Assembly: GCF_900250115.1 (NCBI RefSeq)
Contig: NZ_LT984803.1
Location: forward strand, 2,383,583 to 2,447,582
Direction of reading: 5' to 3'
Length of the DNA stretch: 64,000 nt
Origin: Cupriavidus taiwanensis
GTDB lineage: Bacteria; Pseudomonadota; Gammaproteobacteria; Burkholderiales; Burkholderiaceae
The position numbers and the translations under genes were made by a program. Below, piece after piece: positions 36,827-45,697 of the stretch. Under the pieces are notes generated by a model. It saw only the letters and a list, made by a program, of their open reading frames with translations, had not been told where the DNA came from and searched no databases. Positions within the stretch are counted from its first letter, which is position 1. Each line of letters starts with the position of its first letter.

Positions 36827-37891
36827 TCACTGCGGCGCGGCGCCGAGTCGGCGGACCATGCGCATGACCGCGGCCATCTGCGGCGCCTCGCGCGAGAAGA
36901 AGTCCGGCTGGGCCGGGTCGTCGCTGGTATAGCCCCAGAAGTCCCAGCACCCGAGCGGGTTATGCCGCGACGCGGCGACCTGCGGGAACAGCACCACGAT
37001 GCGGTTGGCCTCGGCACTCTCCAGGTAGCCGGCACCGCGAACGAAGCGTTCGCCGATGGCAGCCGCGCCCTGCAGGCAGCCATGGAAGGCCACGTGCACG
37101 CGGCAGCCGGCAGCACTGCCGTCGGCGCCGCCCGCGGCGCACTCGCCCGGCACGTAGACATAGCCACTGTCGGCGAGCAGCGCCTTGCCGCCGGGGTCGA
37201 ATGCGCGCTGGTCAAAGCGCAGCAGCTCGCCCGTCGGCCGCGCCGCCGGCTTCAACGGTCCATGGATCCACTGCAGGATCTGCCGTGCCTGCTCGAGCCC
37301 GCAATTGTTGATGTAGGGCGATGCGCTGACCGCGCAGGCGGCGTCGCCCGACTGGCTGGTGATGAAGGCATGTCCGGCCGCGACCTCGGCAACATATTGC
37401 AGCTGCGATGCCGGCACCCCGGCCAGCGTATAGAACCGCCCCACCTGCGCGGCAACGCGCGGCAGCACGGTCTGGTCGCGCGTGCCGGAAAACACGTAGA
37501 CGCGCTGGCGCGCGAGGTTCTGCACCGGGTCGATGCGGCCATCGCGGGCAAAGGTGCGCGCCGCGTCCAGCGCCGCCTGCGCGTCGGGGCCGGTATCCCC
37601 GACCGGCTGCATGCACTGGGTCGCGGCGGCGGTAGCAGGCGGCGTCGGCGCGAACAGTCCCGCGCAGTAGAACGGTCCTCCGGCGACCACGCCGGCGCCG
37701 ACCATGGTGCCGGAATACGCAACGTGGAACTGCGTGGCCATGAACGCACCGGACGACAGCCCCGACACCGAGGTCTGTGCCAGGTCCGCGCCCAGCGCGG
37801 GCAGCGCCTGCGCGGCGACGCCCCCGCTGGCGCCGAGCGCGCACGCCGCGGCAAGTGCCCGATAGCGGGCGGTTGGCTTGCATCGAATCAT
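36827..37891 (-). CDS. PHB depolymerase-family esterase
   Basis: 354 residues from the ATG at 37891. Signal-like N-terminus of about 27 residues (LAAACALGASGGVAAQA), then an alpha/beta hydrolase with lipase box G-L-S-S-G (Ser46 the likely nucleophile) close to the N-terminus, as in type II catalytic domains of poly(3-hydroxybutyrate) depolymerases. Further blocks: VYVFSGTRDQTVLP and 'VHVAFHGCLQGAAAIGERFV'. No starch-binding or PHB-binding domain follows, so it probably acts on oligomers or on amorphous polymer. The next gene downstream looks phasin-like. Confidence 0.85.
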   Translation of the reverse strand: MIRCKPTARYRALAAACALGASGGVAAQALPALGADLAQTSVSGLSSGAFMATQFHVAYSGTMVGAGVVAGGPFYCAGLFAPTPPATAAATQCMQPVGDTGPDAQAALDAARTFARDGRIDPVQNLARQRVYVFSGTRDQTVLPRVAAQVGRFYTLAGVPASQLQYVAEVAAGHAFITSQSGDAACAVSASPYINNCGLEQARQILQWIHGPLKPAARPTGELLRFDQRAFDPGGKALLADSGYVYVPGECAAGGADGSAAGCRVHVAFHGCLQGAAAIGERFVRGAGYLESAEANRIVVLFPQVAASRHNPLGCWDFWGYTSDDPAQPDFFSREAPQMAAVMRMVRRLGAAPQ

Positions 37892-38049
37892 GATGGCTCC
37901 AGCACGGCGACAGGAATCGGAACGGCGCAGGGATCGCGGCAGGCAGCACGCTGGTCGCCATGCGGCGGCTGCGTCGACCATTGTCCGGAGCCACCGCCAC
38001 ACGGTGCCATTGGGCAAATGCGGTAGCGCGCCACACTGTGCCGCACCCG

Positions 38050-38492
38050 CTATGCATCGCAGGCCTGCGGCTGCGGCAGCTCCAGCCATCCTTTCTGCAC
38101 GCTCACGAACAGCAGGGCGCAGACATTGCCGGCACCCGCCTTCTGCAGCAGCCGGGCCCGGTGCGTGCGCGCGGTCTGGTCGCTGATGCCGAGCGCGCGC
38201 GCGATTTCCTTGTCGCTCAGGCCGCGCCCGAGCCATTCCAGATATTCGCGCTCGCGTTCCGAGAAAGGATTATCCGCGGCCAGCGGCCCGCTTTTTTAAA
38301 CAGCCCGTGCTGGCGCGCGAGATAGCACATGGTCAACTGCGAGGATTTTCGCAATTGCATTTTCGCGAGCAGATGCTCACGGTGCTTGCGCGCCGTGGAT
38401 ATGGAAAATGCGAGACGCGCGGCGATCTCGCGATCGCTCATGCCGCGCGCAATAAAGGCGAGCACCGTCTCTTCCCGAGTGGTGAGGTTCAT
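38050..38492 (-). pseudogene. LuxR-type regulator with two tandem HTH domains in different frames
   Basis: Frame one (from ATG 38492) gives a LuxR HTH: 'LTTREETVLAFIARGMSDRE', IAARLAFSISTARKHREHLLA. After CTG TTT AAA AAA GCG (38290-38304 region) the -1 frame continues with a second HTH: NPFSEREREYLEWLGRGLSD, KEIARALGISDQTARTHRAR, ending LELPQPQACDA. Joined, they would make a protein of about 147 residues with two HTH modules and no receiver. Either one A was lost from the A tract (frameshift), or frameshifting at the A6 run makes the full protein. It lies upstream of and on the same strand as the PHB depolymerase gene. Confidence 0.65.
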
Positions 38493-39002
38493 GCGGAGGA
38501 CTCCATGCGATGGAACAAGTGGTTCCGTCGCAGGAGCGGCAGCCGCGCGTCTATCTGTGCATCAGTGCATCACAGGACCCTTCGTGCAAGGCTAGTGCGG
38601 ACCTACGAGCGGAACCGGGGACGGCCCGGCCGGGCTCCAGATCACTGCTTATGTTTTCGATCTCTTGCGCTGTTGCGCCGGCATGGGATTGCGCACTACC
38701 CGAGGGTGCGATCCGGAGTTTCCGGATGCCGGCAGCAGAGGCGAATTCTAGGTGCTGGTTTTTATATTTAAAAGCCAATTCATGCTGCGCGATATTTAAT
38801 TCTGATTGTTGCACGGCATTATCCACTGGCCATACCGCATTTGCCCAATGGCGGCGGCGCGGACGGAAAACCAAGAATGATTCCACCTGTCCGGTGTCGC
38901 GCCAATGGCGCAGCAACGCGGCAGGCGCGGCATCCGCGCCAGGCATGCGTGGCCCGCCGCCCTGGTTTTTCTCAATCCACGCAGTCATTCAAAGGAGTCG
39001 TC
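38493..39002 (+). other. Gene-free region with AT-rich promoter-like patch
   Basis: No supported gene in 510 bp. Around 38757-38805 there is an unusually AT-rich stretch for this genome (TTTTTATATTTAAAAGCC and GATATTTAATTCTG), the most probable regulatory site for the repeat-protein gene at 39003 and the genes after it. Confidence 0.4.
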
Positions 39003-39758
39003 ATGACCTACCCCATCCACGCCGCCGTCCTGGCGCCGCAAGGTGTGCTTGGCAATCTCGTCAGCGGTATCGGCGGCCTGCTGCCGTTTTCCGCGCAGCC
39101 GATGCTGGTGCCCCAGAGCGCGATGACCGACGCGGTCGCCCCGGCGGTGCGAGACGGCGTGCAGACCGTGGTCACGCATTATGTGAACCCGGTGATCGGC
39201 CATGCAGCCGGCGCCGCCGCCGGTGCGCTGGCCCAGCATATTCCCTTCCCCGAGCCCGGGCATACCGGCCCGATCGGCACCGCCATCTCGGCGCACGCAC
39301 CGGGATTCATCCAGGCGGCCGGCACCGCCGCGGGCTATCCGACCATCGCCATCCATGGCGCCAATATCGTTCGCGAAGGCGCGCGCTACCTGCCGTTCTC
39401 GGCCATGCCCGCGGTCACGCTGGCGCCGCAGGGCGTGTTCGGCTCGCTGATCGGCGCGGTGGCGCCGACCCTTGGCCATGCCGTCGGCGGCCTGCTGGGC
39501 AATGCCAACGTGGGCCAGCAGATCGGCACCGTGGCCGGCCACCTCGGCGGACTGCTGCCGTTTTCGGCACAACCGCAGGCGGCGCTGGCACCGCAGGGCG
39601 TGTTCGGCTCGCTGATCGGCGCGGTGGCACCGACCCTCGGCCATGCCGTCGGCGGCCTGCTGGGCAATGCCAATGTGGGCCAGCAGATCGGCACCGTAGC
39701 CGGCCATCTCGGCGGCCTGCTGCCGTTCTCGGCGCAGCCGCAAGTGGTCTATGCCTGA
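39003..39758 (+). CDS. Glycine-rich repeat protein, unknown function
   Basis: 251 residues, no signal peptide and no cysteine. Most of the second half is two tandem 55-residue repeats ('LAPQGVFGSLIGAVAPTLGH', AVGGLLGNANVGQQIGTVAG, HLGGLLPFSAQPQ). The N-terminus holds a shortened repeat (LAPQGVLGNLVSGIGGLLPF SAQPM is broken into two parts). Small residues spaced at heptad-like intervals suggest glycine-zipper helices that could pack in or on a membrane. It is the first gene of a co-oriented cluster with a subtilase and an endolysin-like enzyme. AGGAGTCGTC precedes the ATG. Confidence 0.8.
   Translation: MTYPIHAAVLAPQGVLGNLVSGIGGLLPFSAQPMLVPQSAMTDAVAPAVRDGVQTVVTHYVNPVIGHAAGAAAGALAQHIPFPEPGHTGPIGTAISAHAPGFIQAAGTAAGYPTIAIHGANIVREGARYLPFSAMPAVTLAPQGVFGSLIGAVAPTLGHAVGGLLGNANVGQQIGTVAGHLGGLLPFSAQPQAALAPQGVFGSLIGAVAPTLGHAVGGLLGNANVGQQIGTVAGHLGGLLPFSAQPQVVYA
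39420..39749 (+). repeat. Two tandem 165-bp coding repeats
   Basis: Units 39420-39584 and 39585-39749. The first 53 codons encode identical residues in both units although I count about eleven base differences, all synonymous; only the last codons differ (QAA versus QVV). Confidence 0.92.
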
Positions 39759-39883
39759 AGTCCGGCGCATGAAGTCCTGCGCATGACCCGTGGCGCCCGA
39801 CGGCGCCGCCGCGGGCCGGCGTGTACGCGCCGGCCCGCCCGAATCGATGCGCGCGCCGCCTGGCGCCGCGGTGGAGAAAGCAA

Positions 39884-41563
39884 ATGGAACGAGACAAGAA
39901 GGCCGAGGCCACGCGCGCCGGCGCGGGCAGCCGCGATGCCGTGGCGCTGGACGCCGGCCGCAAGCAGTACCTGATCGCGCCGCGGCGCCACGCACTGGCC
40001 CGGCAGGCGGGCGTGGCGCCGATGTCGGCCAGCGAACTGCACAGCACGGTGACGCAGCTGCCCGGCGTTGAAGTCGTGCATGTGGTCGAAGGCCACAAGA
40101 ACACGCACCTGCATTCGGTGCGGCCCGACGAGGCCGCCCACACCTACGTGGTCAAGCTCGACGCCGCGCACGCGCAGATGCTGCAGGCCACGGCGCCGCC
40201 GCACATGATCGTCGAGGAAGACCATCCGCTCGGCTATGGCCGCAAGGCCGAACTCGAAACCTCCGACCGGCTCCATCCGCAATCGGCGTTCGACGGCCCG
40301 GTGTCGCGCGAGGTGCTGGTACGTGTGCTGGGCACCGGCGACACCCCGCTGCCGGGCGTGGCCATCACGCTGGCGGGCGATGGCTTCCCCGCAACCGCCA
40401 CCACCGACGCCGGCGGCGAAGCGACGCTGACGCTGGTGCAGCAGCAACCCGGTCCGGCGCGCTCGCTGTTCGTGCGGCCGCTGAGCGGCTACTGGAACAA
40501 GTACCTGCTGGCGCCCAATGTGGTGTCGGGCCAGCCCAACGTGATCCGCGTAACGCCGCTGTCGCAGCCGAATCCCGACGTGCCGCCGCATGGCCGCTTC
40601 GGCTGGGGCCAGCGGCTGATGGGGCTGGACCGGCTCACGCGCAGCTTCGGCGGTCGCGGCGTGCGCGTCGCGGTGGTCGATTCGGGCGCCGACGCCGCGC
40701 ATCCGCTGCTGGCGCATGTCCGCCATGGCATCGACCTGACCGGCACCGGCGCCGACGCCAGCGCTACCTGGCGCCTCGACACCATCGGCCACGGCTCGCA
40801 CTGCGCCGGCGTGATCGGCGCGCGGCCGCAGCCGGGTGCGCCGGCGTCCGCCGGCGCGGAGGCACAGGCCCAGGCCACCATGCTCGGCTTCGCGCCAGAG
40901 GCGGAAATCCATGCGCTCAAGATCTTCCCGGGCGGGCAGTTCAGCACGCTGCTGCGCGCGCTCGACTACTGCATCGACCACGATGTCGACGTGGTCAACC
41001 TGAGCCTGGGCGCACCGCAGCCTTCACAGGCGGTCGAGCAGAAGCTGATCGAAGCCGTGCACAGCGGCGTGGCCTGCATCGTCGCGGCCGGCAACTCGGG
41101 CGGGCCGGTGCAGTACCCGGCGGCCTCCGCGTCGGTGCTGGCGGTCTCTGCGCTGGGCCTGCAGAGCGAACTGCCGCACGATGTGTGGGAGCGTACCCAG
41201 GTGGTGCAGCACGCGGCCACGCGCGCCGGGCTGTTCGCACCGACGTTCTCGTGCTTCGGCCCGCAGATCGCGGTGTGCGGCCCGGGCGTGGGCATCATCT
41301 CGACGGTGCCTGGCGCCGCCTTCATGCCGGACTCCGGCACCTCGATGGCGGCGCCGCATATCGCGGGGCTGGCCGCGCTGCTGCTGTCCGATCCGCAACT
41401 GGCCGCGTGGATGGGTCCGCGCGGACCGCGTCGCGTCGCGGCGCTGTTCCAGCTGATTCGCGCCATCAGCTCGCCGATCGTGGCACACGATCCCGAGAAC
41501 CGCTTCGGCGGCGGCCTGCCGCAGTTGCAGAACCTGCAGCGCCTGCTGGGCCGGCCGCAGTAG
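39884..41563 (+). CDS. S8 family serine peptidase (subtilase)
   Basis: 559 residues from ATG 39884 (GTGGAGAAAGCAA upstream). The catalytic triad is complete: Asp266 in VAVVDSGAD, His303 in IGHGSHCAG, Ser487 in DSGTSMAAPH, oxyanion Asn404 in AAGNSGG. The N-terminal 235 residues hold a pro-domain-like segment and a small beta-sandwich (about 142-225, 'PLPGVAITLAGDGFPATATT') like carboxypeptidase regulatory domains. No signal peptide is visible, so export by a Sec route is doubtful; it may act in the cytoplasm or leave by another system. Confidence 0.92.
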   Translation: MERDKKAEATRAGAGSRDAVALDAGRKQYLIAPRRHALARQAGVAPMSASELHSTVTQLPGVEVVHVVEGHKNTHLHSVRPDEAAHTYVVKLDAAHAQMLQATAPPHMIVEEDHPLGYGRKAELETSDRLHPQSAFDGPVSREVLVRVLGTGDTPLPGVAITLAGDGFPATATTDAGGEATLTLVQQQPGPARSLFVRPLSGYWNKYLLAPNVVSGQPNVIRVTPLSQPNPDVPPHGRFGWGQRLMGLDRLTRSFGGRGVRVAVVDSGADAAHPLLAHVRHGIDLTGTGADASATWRLDTIGHGSHCAGVIGARPQPGAPASAGAEAQAQATMLGFAPEAEIHALKIFPGGQFSTLLRALDYCIDHDVDVVNLSLGAPQPSQAVEQKLIEAVHSGVACIVAAGNSGGPVQYPAASASVLAVSALGLQSELPHDVWERTQVVQHAATRAGLFAPTFSCFGPQIAVCGPGVGIISTVPGAAFMPDSGTSMAAPHIAGLAALLLSDPQLAAWMGPRGPRRVAALFQLIRAISSPIVAHDPENRFGGGLPQLQNLQRLLGRPQ

Positions 41564-41632
41564 GACGCGCCTCCCGCCAGGCGGGCAACGCGGCCCGGCG
41601 CCACCCGGGCCGCCCTCACTGTTCCACTGACC

Positions 41633-42514
41633 ATGCGCACGCTCGACTTCACCGCCGCGCCGCCGCGGCGCGCCGCTGCCGTCGCGGCAGATACCGTTGC
41701 CGCAACGCCGCCTCGACTTGGCCCGGCAACCGCTTTCGCGCTGCCGCTTGACGGCCAGCTCCGCCGCGAATGCGAGGCCATGGCAAGCCATGCCCTGCGG
41801 CTGGGGCTACCGATGCCGGGGGGCTGGACCGTGCTGCTCGGCAGCGAGCACGAAGCGGCCGCGACGGTGGCAGGCACCGCCGCGAGCCTGCCGCCACCGC
41901 CCGGTGCCGGTCTTGCCGCGCAGCAGCTCGCGCAACTGCACCAGGCGCTGGCGTGCGCCATCGCGCCCGCAACGCCGCAGTGCATCACCCTGCTCGACGA
42001 TGAGCGTCGCCGCGCGCCGACGCTGGCCTGCCTGGGCCCCGTGCCGCTGGTGCGCGCCCTGACCGGCACCGCGGTGTGCTGCCTGCTGGCGGTGGTGCTG
42101 ACCGGCTTGCCCGCGGAGGTGTCGATGGAAAACATGCGCGCCGGCATCCTGGCCTCGTCGGGCCGCACGCTGCTGTTCAACATGCTGTTCCTGCTGTTCT
42201 GCGCCGGGCTGGGGGCCTCGTTTGCCTCGCTGTTCCAGGTCCACGGCTACATCGCCAGGGGCACCTATGACCCCAAGTACGACGCCGCCTACGCCGCGCA
42301 ACTGATCCTTGGCGTGATGTCCGGGCTGATCCTGGTCGAGATGCTGCCGCCGCAACTGTTCGACTCGGCCGGCATGCGCAGCTTCGGCAAGCCGGCCTTG
42401 TCGATGCTGGGCGGCTTCTCCGCGACCGCGGTGCATCGCCTGCTCCAGCGTATCGTCGAGATCGTCGAGACCGCGGTGCGCGGCAGCACGCCGCGCGAGC
42501 CGCGCAAGGCGTAG
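41633..42514 (+). CDS. Membrane protein of unknown function
   Basis: 293 residues. The first 135 residues are soluble and Ala-rich; three membrane segments follow (about 143-163 LTGTAVCCLLAVVLTGL, 181-203 'LLFNMLFLLFCAGLGASFAS', 222-243 'AAQLILGVMSGLILVEMLPP'). Between them 'ARGTYDPKYDAAYAAQ' could bind a partner. Four bases separate it from the DUF4239-like gene, so both are probably one operon with the subtilase. No family recognised. Confidence 0.75.
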   Translation: MRTLDFTAAPPRRAAAVAADTVAATPPRLGPATAFALPLDGQLRRECEAMASHALRLGLPMPGGWTVLLGSEHEAAATVAGTAASLPPPPGAGLAAQQLAQLHQALACAIAPATPQCITLLDDERRRAPTLACLGPVPLVRALTGTAVCCLLAVVLTGLPAEVSMENMRAGILASSGRTLLFNMLFLLFCAGLGASFASLFQVHGYIARGTYDPKYDAAYAAQLILGVMSGLILVEMLPPQLFDSAGMRSFGKPALSMLGGFSATAVHRLLQRIVEIVETAVRGSTPREPRKA

Positions 42515-42518
42515 CGCC

Positions 42519-43397
42519 ATGCTGTTCCTCTACAGCCTGCCCAGCACCGGCATGGCCGCGATCGTGGTCGCGGCGATCGTCGCGGTGGTGCTGGCCGGCT
42601 ATGCGGTCGCGCGCCGCTTCGCCCTGATCGAGCTCGATGCCGAGCAGCGCGCAATGGCGGTGTCGATGGTCTCGATCATCACCACCATCAACTCGCTGCT
42701 GGTCGCGTTTGCCGCGATCAACGTCTGGGACACCTACAACGCCGCCGATCGCACCGTCGCCGCGGAAGCCACCGCGGCCGGTGAACTGGCGCGCGACCTC
42801 GCCGCGTTCGACAGCAGCGCCGCCGATGCCGCCGCGGCGGCATTGCGCAGCTACCTGGAGCAGGTGGTGCACGACGAATGGCCGCGCATGCAGCGCCAGG
42901 GCAAGCCCGACGCGCACACCGAACAGCGCTTTGACGCGATGTTCGACCTGGCCAACCGGATCCGCCCGCTCGACAGCCGCCAGACCGTGCTGCTGGGGGA
43001 GGTGCTGATGCGCGTCAACGAGATGGTCAAGTACCGGCAGCAGCGGATCCTGACCCTGCACGCGGCGATGCCGAACACCTTGTGGGGCGTGATCCTGATT
43101 GTCAGCGCGCTGTCGTTCGCGTTGCTGTACGTGCTGCCGGCAACGCCGTTCAACCTGGCACTGATCACCGCGTGGGCCATCACCATCGGCCTGGCGTTTT
43201 TCTTCCTGCTCGCGGTCGACCGGCCCTTCGCCGGCGAGTTCAGCGTCAGCGCCGACCCGCTGCAGCACACCATCGACACGCTGGTGGCCAACGGCACGTG
43301 GCCCCAGCCAGCACCGACACCACAACCCACACCACAGCCGGCGCCATACCCAACGCCATACCCAACGCCATACCCAACGCCATACCCGGCGCCATGA
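42519..43397 (+). CDS. DUF4239-like membrane protein with Pro/Tyr-rich tail
   Basis: 292 residues. Membrane helix at 11-31, a large helical loop ('VAFAAINVWDTYNAADRTVA', about 60-180), two further helices at about 188-232, then a cytoplasmic or periplasmic tail of (Pro-Tyr-Pro-Thr) repeats. The arrangement is that of DUF4239 ('bestrophin-like') proteins. Role unknown; neighbours suggest a shared process with the subtilase and endolysin-like gene. Confidence 0.75.
   Translation: MLFLYSLPSTGMAAIVVAAIVAVVLAGYAVARRFALIELDAEQRAMAVSMVSIITTINSLLVAFAAINVWDTYNAADRTVAAEATAAGELARDLAAFDSSAADAAAAALRSYLEQVVHDEWPRMQRQGKPDAHTEQRFDAMFDLANRIRPLDSRQTVLLGEVLMRVNEMVKYRQQRILTLHAAMPNTLWGVILIVSALSFALLYVLPATPFNLALITAWAITIGLAFFFLLAVDRPFAGEFSVSADPLQHTIDTLVANGTWPQPAPTPQPTPQPAPYPTPYPTPYPTPYPAP
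43342..43394 (+). repeat. 12-bp tandem repeat encoding PYPT units
   Basis: GCCATACCCAAC is present three times, followed by a variant (GCCATACCCGGC). As 12 is a multiple of three, copy changes alter tail length without a frameshift. Confidence 0.85.
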
Positions 43398-43441
43398 CCG
43401 CCACCGCGGCAACGGCCACCACCACGACAAGGAGACGCAGC

Positions 43442-43987
43442 ATGCAGATGACACCGGAACAATTCCGCGCCGCCACCGGGCTGGGCGAGCCGCAATGCGC
43501 CCGCTGGTTTCCACGCCTGTGCGAAGCGATGCAGGCGTACGACATCACCGGCACGGCGCGCGTCGCCGCATTCCTGGCGCAGACCGGGCATGAATCGCTG
43601 GGCTACCAGTTCACGCACGAGCTGTGGGGACCGACGCCGGCGCAGGCGCTGTACGAGCCGCCGTCGCGCAAGGCGATGGCGCTCGGCAACGTGCGGGCGG
43701 GCGATGGCAAGCGCTTTCGCGGCCGGGGCCTGATCCAGATAACCGGCCGCGCCAACTACTCGGTGTGCGGGGCCGCGCTGGGCGCCGACCTGACCGCCGC
43801 GCCCGAACTGCTCGAACAGGACGCCTGGGCCGCGCGCTCGGCGGCATGGTGGTGGCGCACGCACGGCTGCAACGCGCTCGCCGACAGCGGCGATTTCATC
43901 GCGCTCACGCGGCGCATCAACGGCGGCACCAATGGACTTGAAGACCGCCTGCGGCGCTGGAAAGTTGCCACCGCGGCGCTGTCCTGA
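43442..43987 (+). CDS. Glycoside hydrolase family 19 (endolysin/chitinase-like)
   Basis: 181 residues from ATG 43442 (AAGGAGACGCAGC upstream). Core of a GH19 lysozyme-type domain: FLAQTGHESLGYQ (the catalytic Glu), 'FRGRGLIQITGRANYSVCGA', and RRINGGTNGLEDR. Phage endolysins and type VI effectors share it. No signal peptide, so release needs lysis or a dedicated exporter. Last of five co-oriented genes. Confidence 0.9.
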   Translation: MQMTPEQFRAATGLGEPQCARWFPRLCEAMQAYDITGTARVAAFLAQTGHESLGYQFTHELWGPTPAQALYEPPSRKAMALGNVRAGDGKRFRGRGLIQITGRANYSVCGAALGADLTAAPELLEQDAWAARSAAWWWRTHGCNALADSGDFIALTRRINGGTNGLEDRLRRWKVATAALS

Positions 43988-44107
43988 AGCCGCACGGCAC
44001 CATAAAAAGAGTTCTCCGAAGAATTCCTGGAGGCTGGATTGGCACTGTCCGTATCCTGTGGCCGTGGAGAATCAAGGCTGAACCTTTGTAGGGGATGTGA
44101 GTTTTTG

Positions 44108-44278
44108 ATGGACACCTACGGTAAGTCTTCGCGAGAGAAGCTGTTGGAGTTCTTGTCTGCAGCCGAGGACTTTAATCAGCTCAGGAACCTGGAGCAGCCG
44201 CGGCTTGCGAAAGAATACTGTCTTCATATGGCTGCAAACATCTATGCACCGGCCGCCGGATCACCAAAGGCTGCGTAG
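44108..44278 (+). CDS. Possible small protein, unknown
   Basis: 56 residues (MDTYGKSSREKLLEFLSAAE ... AAGSPKAA), mostly helical and charged. GC content is clearly lower than in the neighbours. The ribosome-binding region (GTAGGGGATG) is rather far. Probably of foreign origin if real. Confidence 0.35.
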   Translation: MDTYGKSSREKLLEFLSAAEDFNQLRNLEQPRLAKEYCLHMAANIYAPAAGSPKAA

Positions 44279-44691
44279 ACCAGGCTTGCAGCTATCGGGC
44301 CGTCACGGCCGCATTGATAGAACACACAATAGAGGGTCGTCGTTTCCTTACGGCCGCCCGTCTGAGTTGGGCCAAGAGCGGCCATCCGACCTACAGCGCC
44401 AACCTAGCGAGTCGAGTGCGCAATTCACCGCAGGTCTAACGACTCGCCCTCTTGCCGCTCAATGGCCAGTCGACGTTTGCATGGGCGGCATCGGACCGAG
44501 GGCTCCGGTATCGACGTTGTCGCCCATTCCTGTATCCTTCTGCATCTCGTTGGAAGGTAGAGCCAAGCGAACCGTCCCCCGCGTCATCAATATCACACTT
44601 GACATCGGCGGCGTAGCAAGAAGCGTGCGTGTTCGACCGGGGGAGCCGAGGGCAAAGTCCGACATCGCCATCAAGGACCACGGATTTTTGA
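44279..44691. other. Gene-free region before the LysR gene
   Basis: No family-like frame on either strand in about 410 bp. GC is below average, as in 44108-44278, suggesting the scar of an insertion or a recombination junction between the endolysin-like cluster and the LysR/MFS pair. Confidence 0.35.
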
Positions 44692-45567
44692 GTGAACTGG
44701 GACGACACAAGAATATTTCTCGCTCTACAGCGGGAGCGGACACTGCGGCGGGCTGCCCGTGTCGCCGGCGTAGACCAAGCAACGGTAGGCCGCCGACTGG
44801 CAGCCCTCGAACATGCTTTGGGTGCCACGCTGTTTCTCCGGACTTCCGAAGGCTATGTGCTGACCCCGGCCGGCGAGAATGCACTGCGCTCTGCCGAGCA
44901 AATGGAGAAATCTGCCAACGCGCTGATTCGCCAGGCGCAGGGTGCGGACAGCCGCCTGGCGGGCGAGGTCAAGGTCACCACGACAGATTCCCTCGCGCTG
45001 CAATTTGTGATTCCGGCCATGGCACGCCTGCATGCGGCGCATCCGGACGTCAGCGTGATCCTGAACACGTCCACGCAGATGCTGAACCTGGCGCGGCGCG
45101 AGGCAGATATTGCGATACGCAATATGAAACCGGAGAACCCGGATCTGGTGGCCAGGCGCCTGGCGCACTGGACGGTGGGCCTGTTCGCCTCTCCGGCCTA
45201 TCTTGCCGAGCGCGGCGAGCCGGCGCGGAACGAAGCCTTCGCCGGGCATGACCTCGTCATGTACCAGCCCTATCTGAGCGGCAGCGCCGCGCCGACTCTG
45301 GTCGGAGAACCGATCCATGCGGGCCGGCTGGTCAGCGCGGTGAACTCGAGCCTGATGCTGCGGAGCATGATCAAGGCCGGCATGGCGATTGGCGAGGTGC
45401 CGGTGCCGCTGGCGGAGCGCGACGGACTGCAGCGCATCTGGCCCGAGAAAGCTCGTGAGGGGCACTATGAAGTCTGGCTGGTTACCCATCAGGATCTCCG
45501 GCACACCGCCCGCGTCCGCGCCATGATCGATACGATCGTGGAGGAGTTTCAGGGCGCTCACGGCTGA
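44692..45567 (+). CDS. LysR-family transcriptional regulator
   Basis: 291 residues from a GTG (MNWDDTRIFLALQRERTLRR). HTH at about 15-45 ('ARVAGVDQATVGRRLAALEH'), then the substrate-binding domain ('LNTSTQMLNLARREADIAIR', LVARRLAHWTVGLFASPAYL). The HTH type with 'QATVGRRLAALE' is common in regulators of stand-alone exporters. The next gene, 130 bp downstream, is an MFS carrier that it may control. Confidence 0.92.
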   Translation: MNWDDTRIFLALQRERTLRRAARVAGVDQATVGRRLAALEHALGATLFLRTSEGYVLTPAGENALRSAEQMEKSANALIRQAQGADSRLAGEVKVTTTDSLALQFVIPAMARLHAAHPDVSVILNTSTQMLNLARREADIAIRNMKPENPDLVARRLAHWTVGLFASPAYLAERGEPARNEAFAGHDLVMYQPYLSGSAAPTLVGEPIHAGRLVSAVNSSLMLRSMIKAGMAIGEVPVPLAERDGLQRIWPEKAREGHYEVWLVTHQDLRHTARVRAMIDTIVEEFQGAHG

Positions 45568-45697
45568 ACACGGCGCGGGCGCTGCATAAATGCATGCGCC
45601 GCGTGGCAAATTTCAGCATCGTCGGCAGCGCGGGCGTCCCTACACTCGTATGCACGGCAGCCGGACAGACCGGCTGCGCTTCTACGGTGCATACGCC

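Noticed and set aside
43342..43394. CRISPR-like repeats
   Set aside because: Contiguous 12-bp coding repeats without spacers; no cas genes in the window.
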